This document shows, one piece after another, positions 18,087 to 29,400 of a DNA stretch of 34,660 nt. Source of the DNA: Buttiauxella izardii (lineage in GTDB: Bacteria > Pseudomonadota > Gammaproteobacteria > Enterobacterales > Enterobacteriaceae); assembly GCF_003601925.1 (NCBI RefSeq), contig NZ_QZWH01000021.1, positions 1 to 34,660 on the forward strand, read 5' to 3'. The stretch's first letter is position 1; the number at the start of each line of letters is the position of its first letter. The translations under genes and the position numbers were made by a program. The notes under the pieces are model-generated. The model ran no database searches, was not told the DNA's origin, and was given only the letters and a program-made list of their open reading frames with translations.

Positions 18087-18965
18087 ATGAACAAACATTT
18101 CAACTGCATTGGTATCGTCGGGCACCCGCGTCACCCTACAGCCCTCACCACGCATGAAATGCTGTATCGCTGGCTTTGCACTAAAGGCTACGACGTTATC
18201 GTTGAACAGCAAATTGCCCAGGAACTTAATCTCTGTAACGTGAAAACCGGCACGCTGGCGGAAATTGGCCAGCAGGCGGATCTCGCGGTGGTGGTTGGCG
18301 GTGACGGCAATATGCTGGGGGCCGCACGCGTGCTGGCTCGCTATGATATCAAAGTCATCGGCATTAACCGTGGCAACCTCGGTTTTCTCACCGACCTTGA
18401 CCCCGACAACGCCCAGCAGCAACTTGCTGATGTCCTCGAAGGGCATTATATCGCCGAGCGCCGCTTCCTGCTCGAAGCTCAGGTTTGCCAGCAAGATACC
18501 CCAACGCGCCTGAGTACGGCGATTAACGAAGTGGTTCTGCATCCCGGCAAAGTCGCGCACATGATTGAATTCGAAGTGTATATTGATGAAATCTTTGCAT
18601 TCTCTCAGCGCTCCGATGGACTGATTATTTCGACGCCAACGGGCTCAACGGCTTACTCGCTTTCTGCTGGCGGGCCAATTCTGACCCCGTCGCTGGACGC
18701 CATTACCCTGGTGCCGATGTTCCCGCACACACTCTCTGCGCGCCCACTGGTCATCAACAGCAGCAGCACGATTCGTCTACGTTTCTCGCATATGCGCAGC
18801 GACCTGGAAATCAGTTGTGACAGCCAAATCGCCCTGCCAATTCAGGAAGGTGAAGATGTGCTGATCCGCCGCTGCGACTATCATCTCAATCTCATTCACC
18901 CAAAAGATTACAGCTATTTCAACACATTGAGCTCTAAACTCGGCTGGTCGAAAAAATTGTTCTAA
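18087..18965 (+). CDS. nadK: NadK, NAD kinase
   Basis: NadK phosphorylates NAD+ to NADP+. At 292 residues it has the E. coli length. The nucleotide-binding GGDGN motif includes the catalytic D73, and [16 protein letters not shown] and [15 protein letters not shown] form the dinucleotide site. The start ATG at 18087 has AAGGA upstream and gives the usual [16 protein letters not shown] start; the open frame runs further back into the grpE promoter without a better start. It is divergent from grpE and followed by recN. Confidence 0.98.
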   Translation: MNKHFNCIGIVGHPRHPTALTTHEMLYRWLCTKGYDVIVEQQIAQELNLCNVKTGTLAEIGQQADLAVVVGGDGNMLGAARVLARYDIKVIGINRGNLGFLTDLDPDNAQQQLADVLEGHYIAERRFLLEAQVCQQDTPTRLSTAINEVVLHPGKVAHMIEFEVYIDEIFAFSQRSDGLIISTPTGSTAYSLSAGGPILTPSLDAITLVPMFPHTLSARPLVINSSSTIRLRFSHMRSDLEISCDSQIALPIQEGEDVLIRRCDYHLNLIHPKDYSYFNTLSSKLGWSKKLF

Positions 18966-18981
18966 AAAGTGATGCCAGCTC

Positions 18982-19025
18982 TTTACTGTATATAAAACCA
19001 GTTTATACTGTATGAAAACACAGTC
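18982..19025 (+). promoter_or_regulatory. recN SOS promoter with two LexA boxes
   Basis: The -35 TTTACT (18982-18987) and -10 TATACT (19004-19009) have a 16-bp spacer. LexA boxes of the CTGT-N8-(A/C)CAG type lie at 18984-19003 and 19006-19025, their centres 22 bp apart on the same face. They cover the spacer and the -10/start region. A weaker third match (ATGT-N8-ACAG, 19026-19041) follows. This predicts tight repression and strong induction by DNA damage. Confidence 0.92.
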
Positions 19026-19051
19026 ATGTCTTTTCATACAGGAAAGCTATT

Positions 19052-20713
19052 ATGCTGGCACAACTCACCATCAGTAACTTCGCAATCGTTCGTGAACTGG
19101 AAATTGATTTTCACCACGGCATGACCGCCATTACCGGTGAAACAGGTGCCGGTAAATCTATTGCTATTGATGCCTTAGGGTTGTGTCTGGGCGGTCGCGC
19201 GGAAGCCGATATGGTACGCCAGGGCGCCAGCCGGGCCGACCTTTGCGCTCGCTTCTCCCTGAAAGACACCCCAGCCGCCCTGCGTTGGCTTGAAGAAAAC
19301 CAGCTTGATGATGGGCGAGAATGTCTGCTGCGCCGCGTGATCAGCAGCGATGGCCGCTCACGTGGCTTTATTAATGGAACCGCGGTTCCGCTTTCCCAAC
19401 TGCGTGACCTCGGCCAGATGCTGATTCAGATTCACGGCCAACATGCGCACCAGCTTTTGTTGAAACCTGAACATCAAAAAAACCTGCTGGATGGTTATGC
19501 CGGGGAATCTGCCCTGCTTATTCAAATGGCAGAAAGCTATCGCAACTGGCATCAAAGCTGCCGCACTCTGGCACAGCATCAACAACTGGCTCAGGAACGT
19601 GCATCCCGCGCCGAGCTTTTAAATTATCAGTTAAAAGAGCTGAATGAATTCTCTCCGATTTCAGGCGAATTTGAGCAAATTGACGAAGAGTACAAACGCC
19701 TGGCCAACAGTGGGCAACTCATCTCCGTCAGCCAGCAAGCGCTGGCCATTCTTGCGGATGGTGAAGACAACAACCTGCAAAGTCAGCTGTATACCGTTCG
19801 TCATTTGATGGAAGAACTGGCGGGTATGGACGGCAAACTCTCCGGCGTATTAGCGATGCTCGAAGAAGCCAATATTCAGATTTCAGAAGCCAGTGACGAG
19901 CTACGTCATTACTGCGACCGCCTCGATCTTGACCCTAACCGCTTATATGAACTGGAACAGCGCATTTCCCGGCAAATCTCGCTGGCGCGTAAGCACCACA
20001 TTTCGCCTGAAGAACTGCCCGCTTTCCATCAGCAATTGCTCGAAGAACTGCAACAGCTTGACGATCAGGCCAGCTCGCAGGACGAACTCATGCAAGCGGT
20101 AGCCGTTCATCATCAGCAAGCACTCAGCACTGCACGCGAATTACATCAGCGCCGTGCGCACTATGCCGCAGAGCTTTGCGGGCTGATCACTGAAAGTATG
20201 CATTCCTTGTCTATGCCACACGGCAAGCTGGCGATTGACGTTGAATTCGATGAAAACCATCTGACCGCCGAAGGCGCTGACCGCATTGATTTTCGCGTCA
20301 GCACTAACCCAGGCCAGCCATTGCAGCCGCTGGCGAAAGTGGCCTCCGGTGGCGAGCTTTCCCGTATTGCTCTGGCCATTCAGGTGATCACCGCGCGTAA
20401 AATGGAAACCCCAGCCTTAATCTTCGATGAAGTGGATGTTGGCATCAGCGGCCCAACCGCTGCTGTGGTCGGCAAATTACTGCGCCAGTTGGGCGAATCA
20501 ACGCAAGTCATGTGCGTAACGCACCTGCCGCAAGTTGCCGGTTGTGGGCATCATCACTTCTTCGTCAGTAAAGAAACTGATGGCGAAATGACAGAAACAC
20601 ACATGCAGCCCCTGGATAAACGTTCACGCTTGCAAGAACTGGCTCGTTTACTCGGCGGTAGCGAAGTCACTCGCAACACACTGGCGAACGCCAAAGAGTT
20701 GCTTGCGGCTTAA
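19052..20713 (+). CDS. recN: RecN, SMC-like DNA double-strand break repair protein
   Basis: RecN is an SMC-family ATPase that tethers DNA ends and sister chromatids during RecA-dependent break repair. At 553 residues it has the E. coli length. It shows Walker A GETGAGKS (about 29-36), a coiled-coil middle (about 150-370, rich in Gln/Glu/Leu) with a central hinge-like part, the ABC signature VASGGELSR and Walker [20 protein letters not shown] precedes the ATG. Two LexA boxes cover the promoter. No terminator is evident after it, before bamE. Confidence 0.98.
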   Translation: MLAQLTISNFAIVRELEIDFHHGMTAITGETGAGKSIAIDALGLCLGGRAEADMVRQGASRADLCARFSLKDTPAALRWLEENQLDDGRECLLRRVISSDGRSRGFINGTAVPLSQLRDLGQMLIQIHGQHAHQLLLKPEHQKNLLDGYAGESALLIQMAESYRNWHQSCRTLAQHQQLAQERASRAELLNYQLKELNEFSPISGEFEQIDEEYKRLANSGQLISVSQQALAILADGEDNNLQSQLYTVRHLMEELAGMDGKLSGVLAMLEEANIQISEASDELRHYCDRLDLDPNRLYELEQRISRQISLARKHHISPEELPAFHQQLLEELQQLDDQASSQDELMQAVAVHHQQALSTARELHQRRAHYAAELCGLITESMHSLSMPHGKLAIDVEFDENHLTAEGADRIDFRVSTNPGQPLQPLAKVASGGELSRIALAIQVITARKMETPALIFDEVDVGISGPTAAVVGKLLRQLGESTQVMCVTHLPQVAGCGHHHFFVSKETDGEMTETHMQPLDKRSRLQELARLLGGSEVTRNTLANAKELLAA

Positions 20714-20901
20714 CTGCATCGTTCAAAAAATCATCACTCGGCTAGCATATTGTTAATTGAGCAGGTTTTAAGCCAACTTTTTTGCCGTACCAGGGTCAGA
20801 GTTAAGCGCCTTAATGTTTTAAACTGCGTAAAGGTTTATTATCATCGGCATATTATGAATGAGCCATGTGCTGCTCGGGCCCGAAAAGGAATCAAATCAC
20901 T

Positions 20902-21246
20902 ATGCGCTGTAAAACGCTGACTGCTGCCGCAGCGGTTCTTCTTATGCTGACCGCAGGCTGTTCCACTCTGGAGCGAGTGGTTTACCGCCCCGACATTAAC
21001 CAGGGGAACTACCTGACACAGAACGATGTGTCAAAGATTCGTACTGGCATGACTCAACAACAAGTTGCGTATGCTCTGGGTACGCCAATGATGACTGATC
21101 CATTCGGTACGAGTACCTGGTTCTATGTCTTCCGCCAGCAACCAGGGCACGAAGGTGTGACTCAGCAAACGCTGACGCTGACCTTCAACAATAGCGGTGT
21201 GTTGACCAATATCGACAACAAACCGAAGCTAGAAAAGAATAACTAA
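20902..21246 (+). CDS. bamE: BamE/SmpA, outer-membrane assembly lipoprotein
   Basis: BamE is a small lipoprotein of the BamABCDE complex that binds BamD and phosphatidylglycerol. The 114-residue product has a signal peptide (1-19) ending LTAGC with C20 as lipidated residue and Ser at +2. The folded domain contains [30 protein letters not shown] and [11 protein letters not shown], as in the SmpA/OmlA family. ATG 20902 is chosen because [10 protein letters not shown] is the conserved N-terminus and AAAGGA lies upstream; 12 extra codons upstream are unlikely. Its terminator is shared with convergent rnfH. Confidence 0.97.
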   Translation: MRCKTLTAAAAVLLMLTAGCSTLERVVYRPDINQGNYLTQNDVSKIRTGMTQQQVAYALGTPMMTDPFGTSTWFYVFRQQPGHEGVTQQTLTLTFNNSGVLTNIDNKPKLEKNN

Positions 21247-21247
21247 C

Positions 21248-21279
21248 AAAAAAGGTGCCTTGATAGGCACCTTTTTTTT
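21248..21279. terminator. Bidirectional terminator between bamE and rnfH
   Basis: AAAAAAGGTGCCT/AGGCACCTTTTTT (21248-21260, 21265-21277), loop TGAT, with T-runs on both strands. Confidence 0.93.
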
Positions 21280-21293
21280 GGCTGATATTTTAA

Positions 21294-21584
21294 CTACTTC
21301 TGAGCCGATTTCTCTGCTCTCTGGCGTCTTAGCTCTTTTGGATCTGCAATCAGTGGCCGATAAATCTCTACCCGGTCACCGTCATTAACCGTATCGGCCA
21401 GCTTTACCGGTCGGCTAAATATCCCAACTTTATTCTTCGCCAAATCAATATCGGTGCGCAATTCGAGAATACCTGATGCGGCGATCGCCTGCTCAACAGT
21501 ACTCCCCTGCTCCAGCCGGACTTTGAGTAAATACTGCTTTTCCGGCAGCGCATAAACCACTTCAACCCTAATTTCAGGCAACAC
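21294..21584 (-). CDS. rnfH: RnfH/RatB family protein
   Basis: A 96-residue ubiquitin-like (beta-grasp) protein of the RnfH family, E. coli YfjF/RatB; function not firmly known. Typical stretches are [30 protein letters not shown] and [15 protein letters not shown], with a basic C-terminus ([13 protein letters not shown]). GTG at 21584 is preferred because AAGAGG lies 6 bases upstream and it gives the E. coli length; TTG is the next codon. The start lies inside ratA, giving an 11-base overlap and probable translational coupling. The longer open frame over ratA is a shadow. Confidence 0.92.
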   Translation of the reverse strand: MLPEIRVEVVYALPEKQYLLKVRLEQGSTVEQAIAASGILELRTDIDLAKNKVGIFSRPVKLADTVNDGDRVEIYRPLIADPKELRRQRAEKSAQK

Positions 21585-22011
21585 TGTAGACCTCTTTGGC
21601 GCGAACGGTAAACGCCTGAACCATGTTCCCCGCGAGCTCTTTAAAGATTCGACCAAACGCCAGCTCGATAAGCTTGTTGGTAAACTCAAAATCAAGCTGG
21701 AACTCGATACGACAGGCTTCAGCGCTCAACGGCGTGAACTTCCACCCGCCCATTAATGACTTAAACGGCCCATCGACAAGATGCATCAGAATGCTTTGAT
21801 TACTGGTCAAGGTGTTACGCGTCGTGAAAGTTTTGCTGATCCCTGCTTTGGAAACATCGACCGCCGCCGTCATCTGTTCGGCAGAGGCATCCAGCACCCG
21901 GCTGCCCGTGCAACCCGGTAAAAAATCGGGGTAGGATTTCACGTCGTTAACTAATTGATACATCTGCTCCGCGCTGTAAGGCACTAGCGCAGTACGGGTA
22001 ATCTGAGGCAT
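21574..22011 (-). CDS. ratA: RatA, START/Coq10-like protein
   Basis: A 145-residue single-domain START/polyketide-cyclase protein, related to mitochondrial Coq10. E. coli RatA has been reported to block 70S assembly from subunits when overproduced, while its relatives support ubiquinone function; the physiological role is therefore unsettled. Recognisable parts are [37 protein letters not shown] and [14 protein letters not shown]. It is first in the ratA-rnfH pair, divergent from smpB. The toxin-antitoxin label sometimes applied to the pair is not supported by the sequence itself. Confidence 0.95.
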   Translation of the reverse strand: MPQITRTALVPYSAEQMYQLVNDVKSYPDFLPGCTGSRVLDASAEQMTAAVDVSKAGISKTFTTRNTLTSNQSILMHLVDGPFKSLMGGWKFTPLSAEACRIEFQLDFEFTNKLIELAFGRIFKELAGNMVQAFTVRAKEVYSVA

Positions 22012-22165
22012 AGCATTTCCTGAGAGTCACAAAACGGGCAAATAATAACATTTATCATCACGCAAAGAAAAACTCTTAGCCTGGAGCCGTGCTAAGATAT
22101 GCCTTCATCCTCGCAGCGAAGCGGGGTGTATTTGAACTCCTGGATTACATATACTGAGCAGCACT

Positions 22166-22648
22166 ATGACAAAGAAAAAAGCATACAAACCAGGTTCAGC
22201 CACCATTGCGCAAAACAAACGCGCCCGCCATGAATACTTTATCGAAGATGAGTATGAAGCGGGGCTCGTGCTACAAGGCTGGGAAGTAAAATCTTTGCGT
22301 GCCGGGAAGGCAAACATCGGTGATAGCTACGTCATTTTGAAAGATGGCGAAGCATTCCTGTTTGGCGCCAACTTTACGCCGTTAAATGTCGCTTCTAGCC
22401 ATGTGGTCTGTGACCCAACGCGCACGCGTAAACTTCTGCTTAACCAACGCGAGCTGGATAACCTTTACGGGCGCATCAACCGTGATGGCTATACCGTGGT
22501 CGCCCTGTCGATGTACTGGAAAAATGCCTGGTGCAAAGTCAAAATCGGCGTGGCGAAAGGTAAGAAACAGCACGACAAGCGTTCCGATTTAAAAGACAAA
22601 GAGTGGGCGGTGGATAAAGCTCGCATCATGAAACACGCGGGTCGATAG
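22166..22648 (+). CDS. smpB: SmpB, tmRNA-binding protein
   Basis: SmpB binds tmRNA and brings it to stalled ribosomes for trans-translation. At 160 residues it has the E. coli length, with the OB-fold body ([43 protein letters not shown]) and the basic C-terminal tail ([11 protein letters not shown]) that fills the empty mRNA channel. No strong ribosome-binding site is evident before 22166. In E. coli ssrA follows within about 200 bases. Here no tmRNA sequence is found before the adhesin gene, so ssrA should lie beyond the right edge. Confidence 0.98.
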   Translation: MTKKKAYKPGSATIAQNKRARHEYFIEDEYEAGLVLQGWEVKSLRAGKANIGDSYVILKDGEAFLFGANFTPLNVASSHVVCDPTRTRKLLLNQRELDNLYGRINRDGYTVVALSMYWKNAWCKVKIGVAKGKKQHDKRSDLKDKEWAVDKARIMKHAGR

Positions 22649-23414
22649 CACTCTTGTATAACCTAAAGATATCATTACCGGTTCTTATAATAAGAATCGG
22701 TAATGAATTTCTATATCCTGCTTAATAGTGACTTAATAATATACTCGATATTTAAAATAATTAGTTTCGGTAAGTTATTTCCGAAAAAACATATTCGCCA
22801 CGCTAATTACTTTTGTGCTACTCCTCGCAAATGTATTCAAAATCCCCGCTTCGCTGGACAAAGTATTGTTAAGAAAAAAAGATATTTTCGCCTCTATTTT
22901 AGTTTTAACCGCTGCATAGCCTGACTTAACCCCTCGAGAACAACCTTAATAAAAGAGAGCCTAAAATAGATTTACCCCTTAAATGTTAGCTACAAAAAAC
23001 AAATAAAATAATTAAAAAACAAACAATTAAATACAACCCAACGCACTTCGACACCTGACAATAAAACCTTCAATTCATCTATCGGTAATCTATATCCCGA
23101 TAAAAAGATAGTTCACCGATGCTGAAGATTTGCTTTAGCAATCCTTAATTTGCGCTTTCATTCTTTCCTGTCTATATCTTCAATAGCCCCGAAATAAAAT
23201 GATAAGAAAGTATGAAGTTTCCATTTATATAAATATGTGACCCGATAGAAAACCTAAATTACTAATAACGTAGTCGTCATATTCTGATGTCGGGATTCGC
23301 TCGCGCCAAATTTATAGATAAATGGGATCGTTTTAACACTTTGTTCCGGGGAAGTTATTTGCATGATCAAGCCGTGCCAAAGCCCCTACGTTCACATTGA
23401 ATGGAGTGATAATA
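22649..23414. other. AT-rich intergenic region upstream of the adhesin gene
   Basis: This stretch of 766 bases has no credible gene. It is very AT-rich (the line 22981-23040 holds 11 G/C of 60), contrasting with both flanks. It contains a near-perfect 35-base palindrome (22672-22706), smaller inverted repeats TTTCGG/CCGAAA (22765-22786) and TATCGG/CCGATA (23080-23102), and recurring CGGTAA motifs. I find no tmRNA start or end sequence, no tRNA and no clear sigma-70 promoter. It probably holds the adhesin's control region and, being AT-rich, is a likely H-NS target (inference). Confidence 0.7.
22672..22706. repeat. 35-base near-perfect palindrome after smpB
   Basis: Arms of 17 bases (22672-22688 and 22690-22706) around A22689 with one G-T mismatch, which would pair as G-U in RNA. 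It starts 23 bases after the smpB stop. No T-run follows, so it is a poor intrinsic terminator; it may be an operator or mRNA-stabilising hairpin. Confidence 0.8.
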
Positions 23415-26400
23415 ATGCGTTCAATATCAATTATCTCAAAACTGACTGGCGTATCGAATAATGTTGAAAGCTCAGAAATCACACTAAATGCTCCTTCCAT
23501 TGTAGAACTTAGGGCCGAGCGTGCTGATATCGCCAGCATCGTTCGCACAAATCAGGACATGGTCATCACGCTGCGAGATGGCGAAGTGATCACCGTTAAA
23601 AACTTCTACGCCTTCGCCGATCAGGGTGGTAACCAATTAGTTCTTGAAGACAGCAACGGTGCGCTATGGTGGGTACAGGATACCGAGTCCGCATTTCACT
23701 TCGAGCACATCGCCAATATTGATGAATTGATGGCCGCCACGGGTGCAGAATCCCATGGCGGTGGCGCAATTTGGCCGTGGGTTTTGGGTGGAGTGGCGGT
23801 TGCAGGGGGGATTGCCCTCGCAGCGGGTGGAGGCGGTGGTGGTGGCGGAGGTAGCGATGATTCAAATGGCAACGGCGGCCCAGGCAATCCCGCGCCACCG
23901 ACTGGCGACAACACACCGCCCGCAGCTCCCACTAATCTAAGCGTCTCAGCAGATGGCAACACCATCACCGGTAGCGCAGAACCCGGCAGCACCGTGACGA
24001 TTACCGACGGTTCCGGGCAAGTGATCGGAACCGGAACCGCTGATGGCAACGGTAATTTTTCTATACCGCTGACTAACCCGCAGATCAACGGTGAAGAACT
24101 CACCGCTCATGCTACCGATCCCGCCGGAAACACTGGCCCCGATGCCACCGTCACCGCACCGTTCATTCCAGACCCCATTGAACCGGTTGTGACTGGCGTG
24201 AATGAAGACGCAGAACCGACTACCGGCCTGGTGCTGTCTGGTGCAGCCACTAACGATAACACCCCGACAATAGAAGGTTTTGCGCTAGCCCACTCCACCG
24301 TTCGCATCTTTGATAACGGACAAGAAATCGGCAGCGTAGTCGCAGATGAAAACGGCAACTGGAGCTTCACGCCAACCACTCCCCTTTCTGATGGAACGCA
24401 TGATTTCACCGCCACCGCCACCAACGCGAAAGGTGAAAGTGAGCCATCCGGCAGTTATAGCGTCACGATTGATACGATTGCGCCTGATGCCCCATCGGTA
24501 GTTCCGCTGACCGACCAGGTTGGTACCATCACTGGCTTGATTGAAACCACAGGCATCACTGACGACACCAGACCAGTATTAAGCGGTAAAGGTGAAGCGG
24601 GCGATACCATCACGCTTTACGACAATGGAGTAGAAATCGCCGAGGTTAAAGTTGATAGCAACGGTAACTGGAGCTTCACTCCACAAGCCCCCTTGCAGGA
24701 AGGTTCTCATACCTTAACGCTGCAACAGACCGATCCCGCAGGAAATATCGGCAAAATCACAACGCTCCCAACTTTTACGATTGACCTGACACCACCTGCT
24801 GCTGCGAAAATCGATGAAGTCAGCCGGGATGGAACCACCATTTCTGGCACAGCCGAAGCCGGTGCTAACATCACCATCACAGACGCCAATAACGTTCCGC
24901 TAGGTAGCGTTAGAGTCGACAGTAACGGTAATTTTACTATCGCTATCGTACCCGCACAGACTCATGGTGAAACCCTCACCGCGCATATTGAGGACCGGGC
25001 GGGTAACATTGGCCCTGATTCCACATTTGACGCTTCAAACTCTCAGCTTCCAACCGTGCCGGTACTGGATACCGTTACCGATGATCTCGGGGTAACAACA
25101 GGGGTGTTAAGCAATGGTCAGTCAACTGACGACGCAACCCCGACCCTGACCGGAACCGCCGAAGCGGGAAGTCGCGTTGATATTTTAAGTAACGGAACAC
25201 TTTTAGGTAGCACAACGGCGGACGATACAGGTCACTGGACTTTTACTCCATCACCACCACTGGCTGAAGGCCCACAAGAACTTACATTCACAGCCACCAA
25301 TATCTACGGCACCGGCGGGACCTCCGCAGGATTTACAGTGGATATTGATACCACGCCTCCAACCGCCCCAACCGGCCTGCAAGTGTCCGCCGATGGTCTG
25401 CATGTTACCGGCACCGCAGAACCGGGCAGTATTATCACCGTCACCGATGGTAACGGCGCAGTGCTCGGAACCGGAACGGTGGATAGTAACGGCGCATTTG
25501 ACGTTACCCCGCTGACAACCGCACAAACCAACGGCGAAGCGCTGCTGGTCAATGCCACCGATCCAGCGGGTAACACCGGCCCGAATACCGGTGTACTCGC
25601 GCAAGACAACACCGACCCTCTCGCACCAACGGATTTGGCGGTTAACGACGAAGGCACCGTCGTCACGGGTAATGCCGAACCGGGAAGCACCGTCACAGTC
25701 AACGACAGTAATGGCAATCCTCTGGGCAACGGGCAAGCCGGAGATGACGGCAGCTTTAGCGTCACCATTACCCCGCCGCAAACTAACGGCGAAACGCTGG
25801 AAGTCACCGCAACGGATAAAGCCGGGAATACCGGCCCGGAAGCCCCGGTCGATGCGCCGGACTCCACAGCACCGGACGTTCCAGTCATCAGCACGGTGCT
25901 TGACGATGCCCCAACCTTCACCGGCAATCTGAACAGCGGCGATACCACCAACGACGGTACACCGACGCTTCAGGGCACAGCAGAAGTCGGTTCCACCATC
26001 AACATTTATGACAATGGCGGAACCACGCCAATCGGCACCGTCACCGCCGATCCGGACGGCAACTGGAACTTCACGCCGACAGTTGCGCTGGGGCAAGGTC
26101 TGCATAATCTGACGGTCACCGCGACCGATGCTGATAACAACACCAGTCCCGCCGCGTCATTTACGCTCAATGTGGATTCCATCGCCCCGCTCGCGCCAGC
26201 GATTACCCTGGTGAGCGACGATGTCGGAACCGTTACCGGGCCGATTGCGAATAATGGCGTCACTAACGACAACTTACCGACGCTCAACGGAACCGGTGAA
26301 CCAGGCTCAACAGTCACGCTCACTCTCGATGGAACCACCATTCTGACGACCTTCACGGTCGATTCAACCGGCACCTGGAGTTACACGCTGACGACAGCCC

Positions 26401-29400
26401 TCGACGAAGGCGAGCACAGTTTCACAGTCAAAGCTTCCGATGCCGCCGGAAACGTCACCGCACCGTCTGCCGAATACGTAATTACGGTGGATATTACCCC
26501 GCCTGCAGCCCCAACCTTTGGCAATGCGAATGACGATATCGGCAGCATCACCACCGATTTTGGCAATAATTCTTCGACTGACGATACCCGGCCACAATTT
26601 AACGGCACCGGGCCGGAAGGCGCGACCATCACGCTTTACGACGGCGCAAACCCCATCGGGTCATTTGTCGTGGGGAGCGATGGACTGTGGAGTATTACTC
26701 CGAGCCAGCCGCTCACCGAGGGGGCGCACGCACTGCGCGCGGTTGCCACTGATGCGGCGGGCAACGCCAGTACGGACGCCACATTTACGGTGACGATAGA
26801 CACCACGCCGCCACCCGCACCGTCGATTATCAACGCGCAGGGTGACGTGGGTGGCGCATCCGCGACACTCACCAGCGGTGGTTTCACGCAAAGCGGCACG
26901 CCAACGCTTTCAGGCACCGGGGAAGCTGGGGCAACCATCAATATTTACGATAACGGTGGCACCACGCCAATTGGCACCATTACCGTTCCGGACGGCGGCA
27001 ACTGGACATTTACGCCAGGCACCACGCTAGGTGAAGGCCCGCACTCGCTCACCGCCGTGGCAACGGATGCCGTGGGTAACGTGGGTCTGCCATCCACCGC
27101 GTTTACGCTGACGGTCGACACCACAATTCCCGCCACACCGGGCATTCCAACGGTGACGGACGATCAAACCCCAGGGCTGGGTGCAATCGCCGATGGCGGC
27201 AGCACCAACGACACCACGCCAACTTTCTCTGGCACCGGAACAGCGGGCGATACCATCACGATTCTCGATAATGGTGCGCCACTTGGCACGACGACGGTTA
27301 GAGCCGATGGCAGCTGGAGCTTCACGCCGCAGACGCCATTCACCACGCCAGACCATTCCATTACCGTGACAGCAACCGATGCCGCTGGGAATACGAGCCA
27401 GGAGTCCGGTGCCATCGGCTTCACGCTGGATACCGAAGTGCCAAATGTGCCAACCATTGATTTTGCTGACGACGATGTCGGCGCAGTGACGGCAGCATTA
27501 ACCAGCGGTGGCGTTACCGATGACAACATTCCCGTCTTCCACGGCGCCGGCGAAGATGGCGATACCATCACGCTGTACAACGGCATCACCGTGCTTGGCA
27601 CCGCTGTCGTCACTGGCGGCGTGTGGACAATAACGCCAACCGCCGCGTTGCCAAATGGCGCGCTGAACATTACCGCAACCGCCACCGATCCGGCGGGTAA
27701 CGTCAGCGACCCGACAGCGGCCTTTACCTTAACGGTGGATAACACGCCGCTTACGGCTCCGGTGGTGACGGAAATCCTCGACAACGTCGGCGTCATTCAA
27801 ACGCCACTCGCTGACGGCAGCGTCACCGACGACACCACGCCGACCTTTAACGGTACCGGCTCCGTGGGCAGCACAGTCAATATTTATGATAACGGTGGAA
27901 TCACGCCAATCGCGACGACGACCGTCGGTGCCGATGGCAACTGGTCGATTACCCTGCCAGCGCTGGATCAAACCGGTCACTCGCTGACGATTGGCGCGAC
28001 CGATCCGGCGGGTAACTCGGTTGGGCCATCCGCGCCAATTCTGATAACCGTTGATACCAGTGCGCCGCCAGCACCGACCATTACCACGCCGCTTGAAGAT
28101 ACCGGGACAATCATCAGCGGAACGGCGGAAGCAGGCAGTACAGTGATTATCCGCGATGCAAACGACGTTGAGATTGGCAGAGGATTAGCCGATAGCACTA
28201 CCGGCGCGTTTAGCGTCACCATTTCGCCTGCACAAACGGCAGGAGAAGCATTAACCGCGATTGCTCAGGATCCGGCGGGCAACCAAAGTCCTGAAGCGGA
28301 TATTATTGCGACAACGTCTGGCATTCCTCACCCGCCAACGATTGAAGTGCTGGATAATGTCACGCCAAATACGGGCGATCTGAATAGCGGGCAAAGTACC
28401 AACGATAACTTGCCAACGCTGAGCGGTCTGGCCAGCGACAATGCTACCGTCACGCTCTATATTGACGGTGTGGCACAGGCTCCAATCACTGTTGACTCTG
28501 GAGGAGCATGGAGCTTCCAGGTCGCCGCACCACTCGGTGACGGTCAGCACACCTTCGCCGTCAGCCAAACCGTCGGCGGTGTCACCAGCGGCACATCACC
28601 GAACTTTGTGATTACCGTCGACACCACGCTGCCATCGACACCAGCCATCACCGCCGTCACCGATGACGTCACGCCGGGAACGGGTGACATCACCAGCGGG
28701 CAAGCGACCAACGATCCGCGACCAACGATCACTGGCACGGGCGAAGCAGGTTCGACGATCACTATTCTGGATAACGGCTCACCAATCGGCAGCGCCGTGG
28801 TCGGCACAAACGGCTCATGGACATTCACACCGACGGGCGATTTGGATAACGGCTCGCACCCGATTACTGTCACGTCGACAGATGCCGCCGGAAACGTCAG
28901 CCTGCCGTCTGCAGGATTCTCAATAAACGTCGATACCCTCGCGCCAGTTGCACCGGTGATTACCACCGTAACGGACGATGGCACCACGCCGGGAATCGTC
29001 AGTTCCGGTGTTCCAACCAACGACACCACGCCGGTCTTTACCGGTACGGCGGAACCAGACTCCACGCTGACCATCAGTGACAACGGAACGGTGATCGCCA
29101 CTATTCCAGTTGATAATACCGGTAACTGGACTTACACCCCGACGCTCACCGAAGGCAGCCACACGCTGACGCTCACCACCACCGATGCGGCGGGCAACGT
29201 CAGCCCGGCCACGACCTTTACTGCGGTGGTTGATATCAGCGCACCGATACTTCCGGCGATCACATTGGTGGTTGATGATCAGACGACGGGCACCGATCTA
29301 ACGTTAACCAGTGGGCAAGCGACCAAAGATACGTTGCCAACGTTGAGCGGCACCAGCGAAGCCAACGCCACTATCACGCTCAAAGATGGCAATACGATTA

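Noticed and set aside
21574-22011. ratA-rnfH as a toxin-antitoxin pair
   Set aside because: RatA is a START/Coq10-like protein and RnfH a beta-grasp protein conserved in housekeeping context; nothing in the sequence supports antitoxin function.
22703-22924. 73-codon open frame in the smpB-adhesin gap
   Set aside because: It begins inside the right arm of the palindrome with no ribosome-binding site, has no recognisable motifs and lies in very AT-rich DNA.
22950-22975. Possible CsgD-type box (TAAAAGAGAGCCTAAAATAG)
   Set aside because: It resembles the AAAAGNGNNAAAWW pattern only if two or three extra bases are allowed, so it is not a convincing match.
22649-23396. Possible tmRNA (ssrA) after smpB
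   Set aside because: Neither the conserved 5' start (GGGGCTGATTCTGG type) nor the 3' tRNA-like end could be found on either strand.
23397-23414. TTG start six codons upstream of the adhesin ATG
   Set aside because: It would place the GGAG ribosome-binding site inside the coding sequence; the ATG at 23415 is well placed behind it and gives the family-type N-terminus.
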